40,242 nucleotides of DNA from an uncultured Treponema sp. (GTDB lineage: Bacteria; Spirochaetota; Spirochaetia; Treponematales; Treponemataceae). The notes beneath the pieces are model-generated. The model was not told where the DNA came from and ran no database searches. It saw nothing but the letters and a program-made list of their open reading frames with translations. How positions within the stretch are numbered: position 1 is the first letter of the stretch; the number at the start of each line of letters is the position of its first letter. Made by a program: the position numbers and the translations under genes. Where the stretch lies: assembly GCA_947167345.1 (NCBI GenBank), contig CAMVHR010000024.1:1-40242 (forward strand), read 5' to 3'. Shown in pieces: positions 8,634 through 17,833 of this stretch.

Positions 8634-9929
8634 TTAGTTTGCAGGCCAGAACTGCTCAATAAGATCAGTTTTCAGTCCAGTTTCGTTTTTCTCAAAACAT
8701 TTAGACAAAATCTTCCAACCATTATCCAAAGCTTCTTCCAATGGAATATTAACACTTAAGTCCATCATCTGAGCTTCAAACAATTCTCCATACTTCAAGA
8801 GTTTTTCATCCCATGCACTCATATTAAAGCCCATGCTCTTCTTTTCCAGAGTATCTTTATAAGAGGCATAAAGACGAATCATACCATCCATAAGGGCTCG
8901 ATGATCTTTACGAGTTTTGCCGTTAACCTGCTGCTTAAGACGTGACAACGAACCAAAAGGCTCAATATGACCACCCTTAAGATAGAACTGTCCTTCAGTA
9001 ATATAACCAGTATTATCAGGAACAGGATGTGTAACATCATCACCAGGCATTGTTGTAACAGCAAGGATCGTAACAGAACCTGAATCTGAAAAGTCAACAG
9101 CCTTTTCATAACGTGCTGCAAGCTGCGAATACAAATCTCCAGGATAACCACGGTTTGAAGGAACCTGTTCCTGTGTAATTGCAACTTCCTTCATTGAGTC
9201 TGCAAAGTTTGTCATATCTGTCAAAAGACAGAGAACATTCTTTCCCTGAAGAGCAAACTGTTCTGCAACTGCAAGTGACAAATCAGGAATTTTCATACAT
9301 TCTACAGTCGGATCAGCAGCCGTATGAATGAACATGACTGTCTTGCTTAAAGCACCACCCTCTTCAAGAGTATTCTTGAAATAAAGATAGTCATCATATT
9401 TCAATCCCATTCCACCAAGAACAATGACATCAACTTCTGCCTGCATGGCAATACGAGCCAAAAGCTGATTGTACGGTTCACCTGAAATTGAGAAAATAGG
9501 AAGTTTCTGAGAAACAACCAATGTATTGAAAATATCAATCATTGGAATACCTGTTCGAATCATTCTTGTTGGAACAATACGTTTTGAAGGGTTTACAGAA
9601 GGACCTCCAATTTCAACAAGATTATCTACAAGAGCAGGTCCATGATCTCTTGGCTCAGCAGAACCATTGAAAATGCGACCAAGAAGATTTTCACTAAATG
9701 AAACTCGCATTTCCTGACCAAGGAAACGAATCTGATCATTCGTAGAAACACCACGTCCACCAGCAAATACCTGCAAAGAAACCAAATCACCATCAATTTT
9801 GTTTACTTCTGCCAAAGATTTACCGAAACGAGTGGTAATTTCTGCAAGTTCATTTAATTTAACACCTTTAGCACGAACAGTGATAACACTACCGTTAATA
9901 CTTTCGATTTTGCTATAAACTTTATTCAT
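8634..9929 (-). CDS. atpB: V-type ATPase subunit B (non-catalytic head subunit)
   Basis: 431 aa. It forms the A3B3 head with subunit A. Residues 1-75 are the beta-barrel domain; the nucleotide-binding fold follows with [13 protein letters not shown] in place of a true P loop, as expected for the non-catalytic B subunit, and with [19 protein letters not shown] and [20 protein letters not shown]. The ATG shares one base with the subunit A stop (TAATG), a tight coupling junction. It is slightly shorter than the approximately 460 aa of many archaeal B subunits, mainly at the ends. Confidence 0.95.
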   Translation of the reverse strand: MNKVYSKIESINGSVITVRAKGVKLNELAEITTRFGKSLAEVNKIDGDLVSLQVFAGGRGVSTNDQIRFLGQEMRVSFSENLLGRIFNGSAEPRDHGPALVDNLVEIGGPSVNPSKRIVPTRMIRTGIPMIDIFNTLVVSQKLPIFSISGEPYNQLLARIAMQAEVDVIVLGGMGLKYDDYLYFKNTLEEGGALSKTVMFIHTAADPTVECMKIPDLSLAVAEQFALQGKNVLCLLTDMTNFADSMKEVAITQEQVPSNRGYPGDLYSQLAARYEKAVDFSDSGSVTILAVTTMPGDDVTHPVPDNTGYITEGQFYLKGGHIEPFGSLSRLKQQVNGKTRKDHRALMDGMIRLYASYKDTLEKKSMGFNMSAWDEKLLKYGELFEAQMMDLSVNIPLEEALDNGWKILSKCFEKNETGLKTDLIEQFWPAN

Positions 9930-11698
9930 TACTCACCGTCCTTAAGAAGAACCTTTACTTCATCAGTTATCTGAGCATTCACAGAAGCAAGCAATTTATC
10001 AATTGATGCTTCATGAGATTTAAATTCAGCACTCTGAAATTTAGTATAGTTCATATCAGTAAATTCCTGACGCAATTTATTAAAGAATGTTCGAGCCTCA
10101 TCCTTTTCTTTTACATCAAAAGTTGAACCCAATACACCGACAATCTTTGCAAACACATATTTCTGACGTTCAGGACTTGAAGCACCTTCTGTTTCATCAA
10201 AAGAATCCTGCTGCATATAAACAGCATCAAGGAATTCACTCTTTAAATAAACAATAAAGTCTTCAAGGGAAGTACCTTCCTCGCCGACAACCTTCATCAT
10301 CTGATTTACTTCAGAACCTCGTCTGTAAAGGCCTCTAGCGTATTCTACCCTATCCTCTTTCTGCACGGACTTATATTTTGACCATGAATCAAGAGGATCA
10401 ATAGCAGGATAACGACGAGCATCTGAACGCTCCCTTGAAAGACCATGAAATGCACCAACTACTTTTAGAGTAGCCTGCGTAACAGGTTCTTCAAAGTTAC
10501 CGCCAGCAGGAGAAACCGTACCACCAATTGTAACAGAACCAGTATTTCCATCACGAAGCTTTACAATACCAGCTCGTTCATAGAACGATGCAATTGTACT
10601 TTCAAGATATGCAGGGAAAGCTTCCTCTCCAGGAATCTCTTCCAAACGACCTGACATTTCACGCATAGCCTGAGCCCAACGAGAAGTTGAATCTGCAAGC
10701 ATAAGAACATTAAGACCCATCTGTCTATAATACTCTGCAAGAGTAACAGCCGTATAAACAGAAGCTTCACGAGAAGCTACAGGCATTGAAGATGTATTAC
10801 AAATGATAATCGTTCGCTCCATCAACGAACGTCCTGTACGAGGATCTTTAAGCTCTGGGAATTCCGTAAGAGTTTCTACGACTTCACCAGCACGCTCTCC
10901 GCAAGCTGCAACAATAACGATATCAACATCTGCATTACGGCTTGTTGTATGCTGAAGAACTGTCTTACCTGCACCAAACGGGCCAGGAATACAATATGTT
11001 CCACCAAGTGCTACAGGGAAGAATGTGTCTATAAGACGAACCTTTGTAACCATAGGTTTTTCAGGACGCAGACGCTCAGCATAACAGTTTACAGCTCTCT
11101 TTACAGGCCATTTAAAACTCATGCAGATATCATGAGTCTTACCTTTTTCATCAACGAGAGTTGCAATAGTATCATGAATTTTATAAGAACCAGCTTTTAC
11201 AACAGTCTTTACAGTGTATGTTCCCAAAAATCCATAAGGAACCTGAATCTTATGAGTAAAAGGACCTTCTGGAACAGAACCTACAGAATCACCAGCCATT
11301 ACTTTATCACCAGGCTGTACTGAAGGAGTAAAATCCCATTCCTTTTTATCATCAAGAGCAGGGAGATAAACACCTCGTTCCAAGAAATAACCAGAATGCT
11401 CTGCAAGAAGAGGAAGAGGATTCTGCAATCCATCATAAACCTGACCAAGCAAACCAGGCCCAATTTCAACGCTTAACAAATCTCCAGTAAACACTACAGT
11501 ACAATCTGTGGAAATGCCTTTCGTCATTTCATAAATCTGCATCTGTGCAGTGTTTCCACGGATTCGAATAACTTCACCCTTTAAATTTTGATTACCAACT
11601 TTAACATAGCCTACTTCATTAAGGGCGACCTTACCGTCAAATTCAACAGAAACCATGTTTCCATTGACGGCAACAACCTTTCCTTTTGTTTCAGTCAT
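9929..11698 (-). CDS. atpA: V-type ATPase subunit A (catalytic head subunit)
   Basis: 589 aa, the usual size. It hydrolyses (or makes) ATP in the cytosolic head. The sequence shows the N-terminal barrel, the A-specific bulge (about 110-190), the P loop GPFGAGKT (residues 239-246), the ACGERAGEV Glu region, [16 protein letters not shown], and the [19 protein letters not shown] stretch typical of A subunits. GGAG stands 7 bases before the ATG, which overlaps the DUF2764 stop as ATGA. All catalytic motifs are intact. Confidence 0.96.
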   Translation of the reverse strand: MTETKGKVVAVNGNMVSVEFDGKVALNEVGYVKVGNQNLKGEVIRIRGNTAQMQIYEMTKGISTDCTVVFTGDLLSVEIGPGLLGQVYDGLQNPLPLLAEHSGYFLERGVYLPALDDKKEWDFTPSVQPGDKVMAGDSVGSVPEGPFTHKIQVPYGFLGTYTVKTVVKAGSYKIHDTIATLVDEKGKTHDICMSFKWPVKRAVNCYAERLRPEKPMVTKVRLIDTFFPVALGGTYCIPGPFGAGKTVLQHTTSRNADVDIVIVAACGERAGEVVETLTEFPELKDPRTGRSLMERTIIICNTSSMPVASREASVYTAVTLAEYYRQMGLNVLMLADSTSRWAQAMREMSGRLEEIPGEEAFPAYLESTIASFYERAGIVKLRDGNTGSVTIGGTVSPAGGNFEEPVTQATLKVVGAFHGLSRERSDARRYPAIDPLDSWSKYKSVQKEDRVEYARGLYRRGSEVNQMMKVVGEEGTSLEDFIVYLKSEFLDAVYMQQDSFDETEGASSPERQKYVFAKIVGVLGSTFDVKEKDEARTFFNKLRQEFTDMNYTKFQSAEFKSHEASIDKLLASVNAQITDEVKVLLKDGE

Positions 11699-12243
11699 TT
11701 ATTTTCTCCAAGAATATCTTCATAGATTTTATGATAAGAAGCCAAACCTTCATCCCGAGTAAACTTCTTCATTCTTTCTGTGAGCATAAGACGCAAACCA
11801 TAACTAAACACAGCATCAACAGAAAAAAAATCCAACGGAGTTATTTTGTCAAGAACGCTAAGCCTGTATTCATTCAAATACTGCTCAGCAGACAAAGGAC
11901 TGTCCATTCCGGTTGCAGTTCGTGCAGCCTGAACAATTTCTCCATCAAATACAGCAGGAATATCTTTAGCATCTTTTTTCATTTTCAGAGCCCTAAGCGT
12001 AGCAAGAGCAAAACGAAGATCCCGTTCCTTACGATACCACTCATCTAAGAAAACAGATCCCGTTGAGACAGCATCCAAAGGAGGTTCCAATGACAAAGAA
12101 GCAACTATACAGGCATTTTTTTCAGACATAAATCTCTGACACAAATCCTTATAGTACTCTGTCGTAATAGGAAGCTTTGCACCACTGTCATCATCAGCTT
12201 TAAACGCAGGGAGCTGAGATACTAAATAATAGAGATGTTCCAC
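11695..12243 (-). CDS. DUF2764 family protein of the V-ATPase operon
   Basis: 182 aa, soluble and mostly helical. Proteins of this family sit between the E and A genes in V-ATPase operons of spirochaetes and some Bacteroidetes. The central motif EWYRKERDLRFALATLRALK (about residues 68-87) recalls the arginine-rich helices of V-ATPase subunit C, which is otherwise missing here. I therefore infer that it fills the place of subunit C, linking the head to the K ring; that is a hypothesis, not a demonstrated role. It begins with GTG, sharing one base with the subunit E stop (TAGTG), and overlaps subunit A by 4 bases, so expression is tightly tied to the operon. Confidence 0.85.
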   Translation of the reverse strand: MEHLYYLVSQLPAFKADDDSGAKLPITTEYYKDLCQRFMSEKNACIVASLSLEPPLDAVSTGSVFLDEWYRKERDLRFALATLRALKMKKDAKDIPAVFDGEIVQAARTATGMDSPLSAEQYLNEYRLSVLDKITPLDFFSVDAVFSYGLRLMLTERMKKFTRDEGLASYHKIYEDILGENK

Positions 12244-12977
12244 TATTTCTTTTCCTTCTTTTCTTTAGTTGTAGAAGTTCTCTTTTTTGCAGCAGTTTTC
12301 TTTGCAGGCTTTTCTTCCTGCTCTGCATCAAAAGCAGTTTCCTCCTCAACAGATTCATTAGGGATTCCTGCAGCGGCATTCTTCATTAATTCAGTTGTTT
12401 TTGGATTTAAATAAGAACTGAACAATTCAGCGACACTTTCTGCACTAAAATCATAAAATGCACTTCCATCTTTAGCTCCAATCCTGAAACCAGAAGACAG
12501 AGAGTCATCACTCTTCAACTCAAGACCTTTTGAAATATGAGATTTCAATGCTGTCTTCAATCCAGATTCAAGTGCCTTCAAATCTTTAGAAGAAAGAAGC
12601 ACAGACAAATCTTTTGTATCAGGACTTGCAACCCATGCCTTTACAGTTTCAGGAATAAGCTTTTTAAGCAAATCCTTATCATAAGCTTTTGCAATTCCAT
12701 TACCAACAAGTGCAGAAAGTTCTTTATTAATACCATCACGGAAAGAGATAATCAAATTACGGCCGGCTTGAGTAATTGCGTCCTCACTGGCTTTTTCCAT
12801 GCGGGCAGTTTCAACTTTTGCATTCTTTATGATGCTGTCAGCTTTTTCTTCAGCCTCAGTTATAATAGAAGCTGCTTTTTTTTCTGCTTCAGCAATAATA
12901 TTCTGAGCAGATGTTGTTGCGCTGGCTACACCGTCTTTTCTAATCTTATCGATTAGTTCCTGTAACTGGACGTCCAT
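12243..12977 (-). CDS. atpE: V-type ATPase subunit E (peripheral stalk)
   Basis: 244 aa. The N-terminal half (about 1-110) is a long Ala/Lys/Glu-rich coiled coil (IIAEAEKKAASIITEAEEKA), and the second half is the alpha/beta head-binding domain, the normal plan of the peripheral-stalk subunit E. The usual partner subunit G is not encoded nearby. The last 20-25 residues are a Lys/Thr-rich tail (KPAKKTAAKKRTSTTKEKKE) that goes beyond the typical family length of about 200 aa and is probably disordered. GAGAGG precedes the ATG. It is the first gene of the V-ATPase set and lies 29 bases after galM without an obvious terminator, so some read-through from upstream is possible. Confidence 0.9.
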   Translation of the reverse strand: MDVQLQELIDKIRKDGVASATTSAQNIIAEAEKKAASIITEAEEKADSIIKNAKVETARMEKASEDAITQAGRNLIISFRDGINKELSALVGNGIAKAYDKDLLKKLIPETVKAWVASPDTKDLSVLLSSKDLKALESGLKTALKSHISKGLELKSDDSLSSGFRIGAKDGSAFYDFSAESVAELFSSYLNPKTTELMKNAAAGIPNESVEEETAFDAEQEEKPAKKTAAKKRTSTTKEKKEKK

Positions 12978-13006
12978 TGTGACCTCTCTTTAAAAAAAAT
13001 TACAAA

Positions 13007-14056
13007 TTAAAATACAAATGCATACTGTGTAACCTGATGATATTCTTTATCAGGATAAACAATTGCAGAAGGGAAACTGCTTTTATTAGGAGCATCAGGA
13101 TATGCTTCTGTCTCAAGACATAATCCATCATGCTTATTATATATAAAGCCGTTTTTTCCCTGTATGTTATTAATAAAATTTCCAGCATAAAACTGGATAC
13201 CTGGTTTTGTAGTCTTAACCGTCATTTTACGACCACTAGCAGGATCTTCAACTTCTGCAGCCATCCGCAAATTTCCATCATCTTTAAATCCATCAATGCA
13301 GAAACAATGGTCATAGCCTACACCAACTTTAGCTAAATCTGCACCAATAAGTTTTTCATTTGTAAAATCAAATGGAGTTCCAGCCACATTTATAATCTTT
13401 CCTGTAGGAATAAGCTTATCATCAACGTCAAGATAACTGGAACAATAAAGCTTTAACTTCTGATCGGCAACAGACCCCCCATCATGCCCCTTTAAATTAA
13501 AATATGCATGATTTGTTATATTAATAGGAGTAGCTTTATCTGTTATACCTCTATATTCCAATGTAATTTCATTATTTTCATTAAGCGTATATACTATGGA
13601 AAAATCTACATTACCAGGGAAGCCTTGCTCACCATCACGGCTTTTTTTTACAAATTCTACCCCTACCCCATAAGAAGTCTTTATTTTTCTAGATTTCCAA
13701 ACTTCCTTATCCCATCTGTCAAAACCACCGTGTAAAGTATTTACACCGTTATCATTTTTATCCAGAGTATAAGTAGTGCCTTCAAGGTTAAAAGACGCTC
13801 CTCCGATTCTATTTGCAAACCGACCGACAATTGCACCAAAACTTGAAGTATTTGTTACAAAACCATCAAGAGTAGAAAACCCAAGAGTAACATCAACATG
13901 TTTTTTCTTTCGATCAGGAACAATAATACTGGTTATTATACAACCATAATCAGTAACGGAAAAACTCATGCGTCCGTTAGATACAGTATAAAGATGTACT
14001 TTTTTTCCATCTGACAAAAGTCCAAAACGACTCTTTTTTACTTTTATGCCTACCAT
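13007..14056 (-). CDS. galM: Aldose 1-epimerase (mutarotase)
   Basis: 349 aa, the standard length. It interconverts the alpha and beta anomers of aldoses such as galactose and glucose. Key motifs are GRFANRIGGA (about 77-86), NTLHGG with the substrate-binding His, NITNHAYFNLKGH with the catalytic His (about 176-188), TPFDFT, GYDHCF, and LCLETEAYPDAPN with the catalytic Glu near residue 313. No good Shine-Dalgarno precedes the ATG; a TAGGT directly abuts it. It sits between the end of the flagellar array (22 bases upstream) and the V-ATPase operon (29 bases downstream) on the same strand, so it may be co-transcribed with either, although it has no evident functional link to them. Confidence 0.95.
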   Translation of the reverse strand: MVGIKVKKSRFGLLSDGKKVHLYTVSNGRMSFSVTDYGCIITSIIVPDRKKKHVDVTLGFSTLDGFVTNTSSFGAIVGRFANRIGGASFNLEGTTYTLDKNDNGVNTLHGGFDRWDKEVWKSRKIKTSYGVGVEFVKKSRDGEQGFPGNVDFSIVYTLNENNEITLEYRGITDKATPINITNHAYFNLKGHDGGSVADQKLKLYCSSYLDVDDKLIPTGKIINVAGTPFDFTNEKLIGADLAKVGVGYDHCFCIDGFKDDGNLRMAAEVEDPASGRKMTVKTTKPGIQFYAGNFINNIQGKNGFIYNKHDGLCLETEAYPDAPNKSSFPSAIVYPDKEYHQVTQYAFVF

Positions 14057-14078
14057 ACCTATTAATTATACTTTGTTT

Positions 14079-14705
14079 TTATGAAAATTCAAGAATAATT
14101 TTTACTTCTTGAGTACTTTTTCCTGTTTCAGCAGCAATTTCTTCAACGGAGTACCCTAAATCCCTTAATTCATGTACAACAGCTTTAAAATCTTTTTTAG
14201 GTTTCACTAATTCATCTGCTATACTTACAAAAGGAACATCTTCAATATCTTCTTTATTTTTATTTTGCAATGAATTCTGAGTAAAGTCAGCCACGCTTGA
14301 ATACGAAGCCTGCTCTTTCTGATATGCACGTACAGGAGGATAAATCTTTGAAACAGCAGGCTTTAAATCTGCATAAACTTTCTCTTCAAAAGTTTTTGAG
14401 CGTTCCGCCTGTTCAGCTTCATTTTTTAGTATCTCATTTTTTTTTACGATATCAATTTTATCCTGAAGAATTAAAATTTTATTATCAGCTTCTGCAGAAA
14501 CAAACTTCAACTCCTTTATACGTTCATTAATAAGCTTTATATTTCTATCAGTAGCAGAATCAATTTGAATAAGCAATGAATTTAATTTCAACTTAACACT
14601 TTCTATTATGCCGTCTGTCGAGAATATTTTTTTAAATCGACTAAAAACAAAACACCAAGAAATAATATTTACAATGTAAAGAATTATAATAAGAGCAACA
14701 GCCAT
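14079..14705 (-). CDS. Membrane-anchored coiled-coil protein with C-terminal HTH-like segment (DUF6115/DUF2802-like)
   Basis: 208 aa. Residues 4-24 form one membrane helix, about 30-100 a coiled coil, about 100-165 a low-order linker, and the last 35 residues a helix-turn-helix-like unit (LRDLGYSVEEIAAETGKSTQ). This layout resembles small proteins of the DUF6115/DUF2802 type found at the ends of flagellar operons in several phyla. The function is unknown, and an anchored adaptor rather than a transcription factor seems likely. The gene follows the 112-aa protein by 15 bases at the end of the flagellar array. Confidence 0.6.
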   Translation of the reverse strand: MAVALIIILYIVNIISWCFVFSRFKKIFSTDGIIESVKLKLNSLLIQIDSATDRNIKLINERIKELKFVSAEADNKILILQDKIDIVKKNEILKNEAEQAERSKTFEEKVYADLKPAVSKIYPPVRAYQKEQASYSSVADFTQNSLQNKNKEDIEDVPFVSIADELVKPKKDFKAVVHELRDLGYSVEEIAAETGKSTQEVKIILEFS

Positions 14706-14720
14706 TTTTAAATATTAAAA

Positions 14721-15059
14721 TTAACCCGTTATATCAATAATCTTTCCAAGCATGGGATCCTTAAATTCTTTCTGCTCAGGAAGATTCTGATCTTCTTCAT
14801 CCTTTTTTTTCCTAGAACCAGAATACAGTCCCTGCCCACCAGAACCACCCTGATCTAAATTATTCTTTATTTTATTAGAATCAATATCTTTCTGAGCGGC
14901 ATTCTGCACAATCTTTGATTTTTCAAGATTTTCAGCTGCAGCTTTATCTCGTCCATGCTGATTGGCAAATTGCACACTATGATTCTGAGACGCATTAAAT
15001 TTTGCCACATTATCCATCTGAGAATAGATAACAGATAAATCAATTGGTTGAATAGCCAT
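14721..15059 (-). CDS. Small polar protein at the end of the flagellar array, function unknown
   Basis: 112 aa, hydrophilic, with no membrane segment or signal peptide. The N-terminal 20 residues (MAIQPIDLSVIYSQMDNVAK) look ordered. The rest is Gln/Asn/Lys-rich, with a Gly-rich patch (about 71-80) and a basic-acidic switch (SRKKKDEEDQ). I do not recognise a named family. The ATG at 15059 has AGGAG 6 bases upstream and lies inside the last 20 bases of the FapA gene, so translation is probably coupled. The position suggests a flagellar accessory role, but nothing in the sequence proves it. Confidence 0.6.
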   Translation of the reverse strand: MAIQPIDLSVIYSQMDNVAKFNASQNHSVQFANQHGRDKAAAENLEKSKIVQNAAQKDIDSNKIKNNLDQGGSGGQGLYSGSRKKKDEEDQNLPEQKEFKDPMLGKIIDITG

Positions 15060-17013
15060 CAGGAGCTCCTACGTCACTTGTAACCTGAGACTGATCGTAT
15101 TTACCGCGCCGTACAAAATTATTTTCAAAGTAGAATGAAACAGCCTTACAATCAGTTTTTATTTCATCTAATTCATCACGAACATAAATTTTTGTACCTG
15201 CATAGACAGTACCACTCGCATTAACTCTACCAACAACCTTCAACTCTCTCAAACGCTGCTGTATAGTGTTAATTTCCTCCGTCATTGCATCGCTCTTTTC
15301 TACAATCTCAGCTTTCTGCTCCTTAAATTTCATAAGGGCTTCTTCTTTCTCTTTTGGAATTGAACGTCTGATTTCCTTTTGATTTTCCAATGTGTTAATA
15401 TTAAGATCTATTTCGTCAAGTTCCTTTGCAAGTTCTGTCTGTTGAGTCTGAAGCTCCGTAAGACGCTGTTTTGCTTCCGGATCAAAACCGACTTCCAAAA
15501 TAGTCTCAGCACCACCGGCTGGTGAACCTATATTCTTAGCAGAAATTTCTTCTGTTGCAAACAGATGACCACCTATAATCTGAGCACGTTTTCCTTTTAG
15601 CAAAATCTTTTTCATTGCAGAAACATCAGCATTCATTATGTTATCATTTACAACAACATACTCACCCGCAGTAACTTTAGTATTCTGAATAAATCGAGCC
15701 CAGACAGATTTTGATGTCTTTATGACACCTTCGTCTCGCCCCATGACCCCCTGTGATATAACAATATCGCCTTCTGCTTCAATTTTACAGTTTCCAACAG
15801 AACCATATACTTCAATGTTTCCATCGGCTTTAATATCATAACCATCTTCAACATTACCCTTTACAATGACAGTACCCATAAACGTAATGTTACCAGTCTT
15901 AATATTAACGCCAGGAACTTCATAAACCTCTTCAACAGTTATCTTATTTCCGACAAGCATAACCTGACCATTCTTTTCTGCAAGAATAGTCCGTCCATCT
16001 TTGTCCATGACAACATTTGAACCGAGCATAACCTGAATATCTTTACCATTCTTAGCTTCAAGATACTTGCCGAATATAGTCTTTCCACCCTTTCCACGCT
16101 CTGCAAGAATCTTTTGAGCAAGTCGCTGACCAGCAACAACATTCTGAATGAGGTTAAGTTCCTTAAAGTTAACCTGTCCATTCTGAGTCTCTTTAAGGCG
16201 CATTTTTGAAGTATCAGTTTCAAAGTCATAGGCAATATATGCATCATGACCATCGACAGGCTTTATGGCAGTTGCAACTTCATACGGAGTATTGTAAACA
16301 GGATTATCTACAAACTCTGAAATTTTTTCCATATCAATACCAGCAACAACACCTTGAGTCTGCAAAGCTTTTTTTATCATCTCTACAGAAATCTCACTAC
16401 CTCCAGTAGCAGGAGGTGTAACTGTAATTGTCGCATACATCTCGTCTTTTGGAATATCAACAGCCATAGTCGCATCGGCCGCGGCAACATGCTTATAACT
16501 TCCAACAACGACATATTCTTCGGAAGAGCCTTCCTTACATATTTTCTTTATAAGAGGCTCATCAATATCAGTAGTATCGCTTCTCTTTGCAGCAGAAAGA
16601 ACTTCTCCTTGTGACACAGGAGAACCTGAACCAATAGGCAACAATACTTTGAGGAATATTTCGCTGCCAAAATGACGGAGATAAAAAAGACCATCTCTGT
16701 CAACAATTTTATTTTCTTCAGCAACCTGTGAAGCTGCCATTTCTTCCTGTTTTTTAGCTTCCATCTTTTTCTGGACAATAGATGGATTTTCATAAATACG
16801 AAGTTTCCAAGGTTTTCTTGCAAGACCGGCTACTCCTTGAAAACCTTTTTCTTCAACTTCATACTGAAGATTAGCAATTTTTGTCTCAAGCTGGACCGCT
16901 GCATCTTCCAAGCATTCTTCAATTGTATCTGCACGAACTACAACACTGTGTATTTCCTTATCAACTGAGAGTTTTTGTTCAAGATCTGTACGCAGTTTTT
17001 CCAGATTGATCAT
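15040..17013 (-). CDS. FapA/DUF342 family protein with N-terminal Jag_N-like domain
   Basis: 657 aa. Residues about 8-75 resemble the Jag_N domain (alternating helix, then YEVEEKGFQGVAGLARKPWKLRIYE, of which GFQGVAGLARKPWKL is the core), a module that often precedes RNA- or envelope-linked proteins. The middle and C-terminal parts match the DUF342/FapA plan: a beta-solenoid-like run with repeated Gly and Val (GNITFMGTVIVKGNVEDGYD, about 375-394) followed by a coiled coil (about 535-600) and a final beta segment. Proteins of this family are encoded next to flagellar or polar-localisation genes in many bacteria and are called flagellar assembly protein A; the biochemical role is unknown. GAGGTG precedes the ATG. 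It lies 13 bases after the sigma-28 gene. Confidence 0.8.
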   Translation of the reverse strand: MINLEKLRTDLEQKLSVDKEIHSVVVRADTIEECLEDAAVQLETKIANLQYEVEEKGFQGVAGLARKPWKLRIYENPSIVQKKMEAKKQEEMAASQVAEENKIVDRDGLFYLRHFGSEIFLKVLLPIGSGSPVSQGEVLSAAKRSDTTDIDEPLIKKICKEGSSEEYVVVGSYKHVAAADATMAVDIPKDEMYATITVTPPATGGSEISVEMIKKALQTQGVVAGIDMEKISEFVDNPVYNTPYEVATAIKPVDGHDAYIAYDFETDTSKMRLKETQNGQVNFKELNLIQNVVAGQRLAQKILAERGKGGKTIFGKYLEAKNGKDIQVMLGSNVVMDKDGRTILAEKNGQVMLVGNKITVEEVYEVPGVNIKTGNITFMGTVIVKGNVEDGYDIKADGNIEVYGSVGNCKIEAEGDIVISQGVMGRDEGVIKTSKSVWARFIQNTKVTAGEYVVVNDNIMNADVSAMKKILLKGKRAQIIGGHLFATEEISAKNIGSPAGGAETILEVGFDPEAKQRLTELQTQQTELAKELDEIDLNINTLENQKEIRRSIPKEKEEALMKFKEQKAEIVEKSDAMTEEINTIQQRLRELKVVGRVNASGTVYAGTKIYVRDELDEIKTDCKAVSFYFENNFVRRGKYDQSQVTSDVGAPDGYSTN

Positions 17014-17026
17014 GTATTACACCTCT

Positions 17027-17809
17027 TTAAAAAATTCCCTTTCTTAAACTTGTCAGTTTAGCCTTAAGCCGGACATTTGCCTTTGAATGCAACTGGCTTA
17101 TGCGACTTTCACTAACATTAAGAACCTGACCTATTTCCCTAAAAGTTAAATCTTCATGATAATAAAGAACTATAACCATCTTTTCATTATCGGGAAGTTC
17201 ATTTATAGCCTGTATTATAACTTTTCGAATTTCCTCCCGTTCTACAATAACATCAGGATTAAGACTATTCGGAGCTTCAATATTATCTCCAATTGACAGA
17301 TGCTCGCTATCATCGCCTGAATACCAGACATCATTTAAAGAAAGGATGCTTGTACCGCTAACTTTCATTATGGTACTTTCATATTCACTTTCAGTCATTC
17401 CCATAGCCTTTGCTATTTCACTATCAGAAGCGGTTCTTCCCAATTTAGCTTCAAGCTCAACTATAGTATCTTCAATTTCCCGTGATTTTTGGCGCACAGA
17501 ACGTGGAACCCAGTCCAATTCGCGCAATTCATCAAAAATAGCTCCGCGAATGCGGGTAACAGCATACGTTTTAAACTTTACATTTTTTTCAGGATCATAT
17601 TTATTGATAGCATCCAGCAAACCAAACTGACCAAATCCAACCAAATCATCAAATTCAACATTATCAGGCATTCCAGAGGAAACCTTTCCTGCCACATATT
17701 TAACGAGAGGCATATATTGTCTGATAAATTTGTCCCGAATAGCAGAAGATTTTGTCTTCTTGAATTCATGCCAGAGTTCATCTTCTGTTTTCTCGTCTAA
17801 ATTTGACAT
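17027..17809 (-). CDS. fliA: RNA polymerase sigma-28 factor, FliA/WhiG family
   Basis: 260 aa. Region 2 is seen in YMPLVKYVAGKVSSGMP, DDLVGFGQFGLLDAINKYDP and FKTYAVTRIRGAIFDELREL (about 30-105), region 3 in SVRQKSREIEDTI, and region 4 with its helix-turn-helix LTFREIGQVLNVSESRISQL (about 222-241). These are typical of the sigma-28 group that reads late flagellar genes with the TAAA-N15-GCCGATAA promoter. Two good matches to that promoter lie in this same gene block, in front of motA and fliL, which implies that the sigma factor feeds back on its own operon. The leader contains GTGGGAG close to the ATG. Confidence 0.95.
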   Translation of the reverse strand: MSNLDEKTEDELWHEFKKTKSSAIRDKFIRQYMPLVKYVAGKVSSGMPDNVEFDDLVGFGQFGLLDAINKYDPEKNVKFKTYAVTRIRGAIFDELRELDWVPRSVRQKSREIEDTIVELEAKLGRTASDSEIAKAMGMTESEYESTIMKVSGTSILSLNDVWYSGDDSEHLSIGDNIEAPNSLNPDVIVEREEIRKVIIQAINELPDNEKMVIVLYYHEDLTFREIGQVLNVSESRISQLHSKANVRLKAKLTSLRKGIF

Positions 17810-17833
17810 TCTCCCACACCCTTATATTAAAAA

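Noticed and set aside
17190..17197. CCCGATAA inside the sigma-28 gene as a promoter
   Set aside because: The only TAAA lies 7 bases away instead of 15; the bases are explained by the coding sequence.
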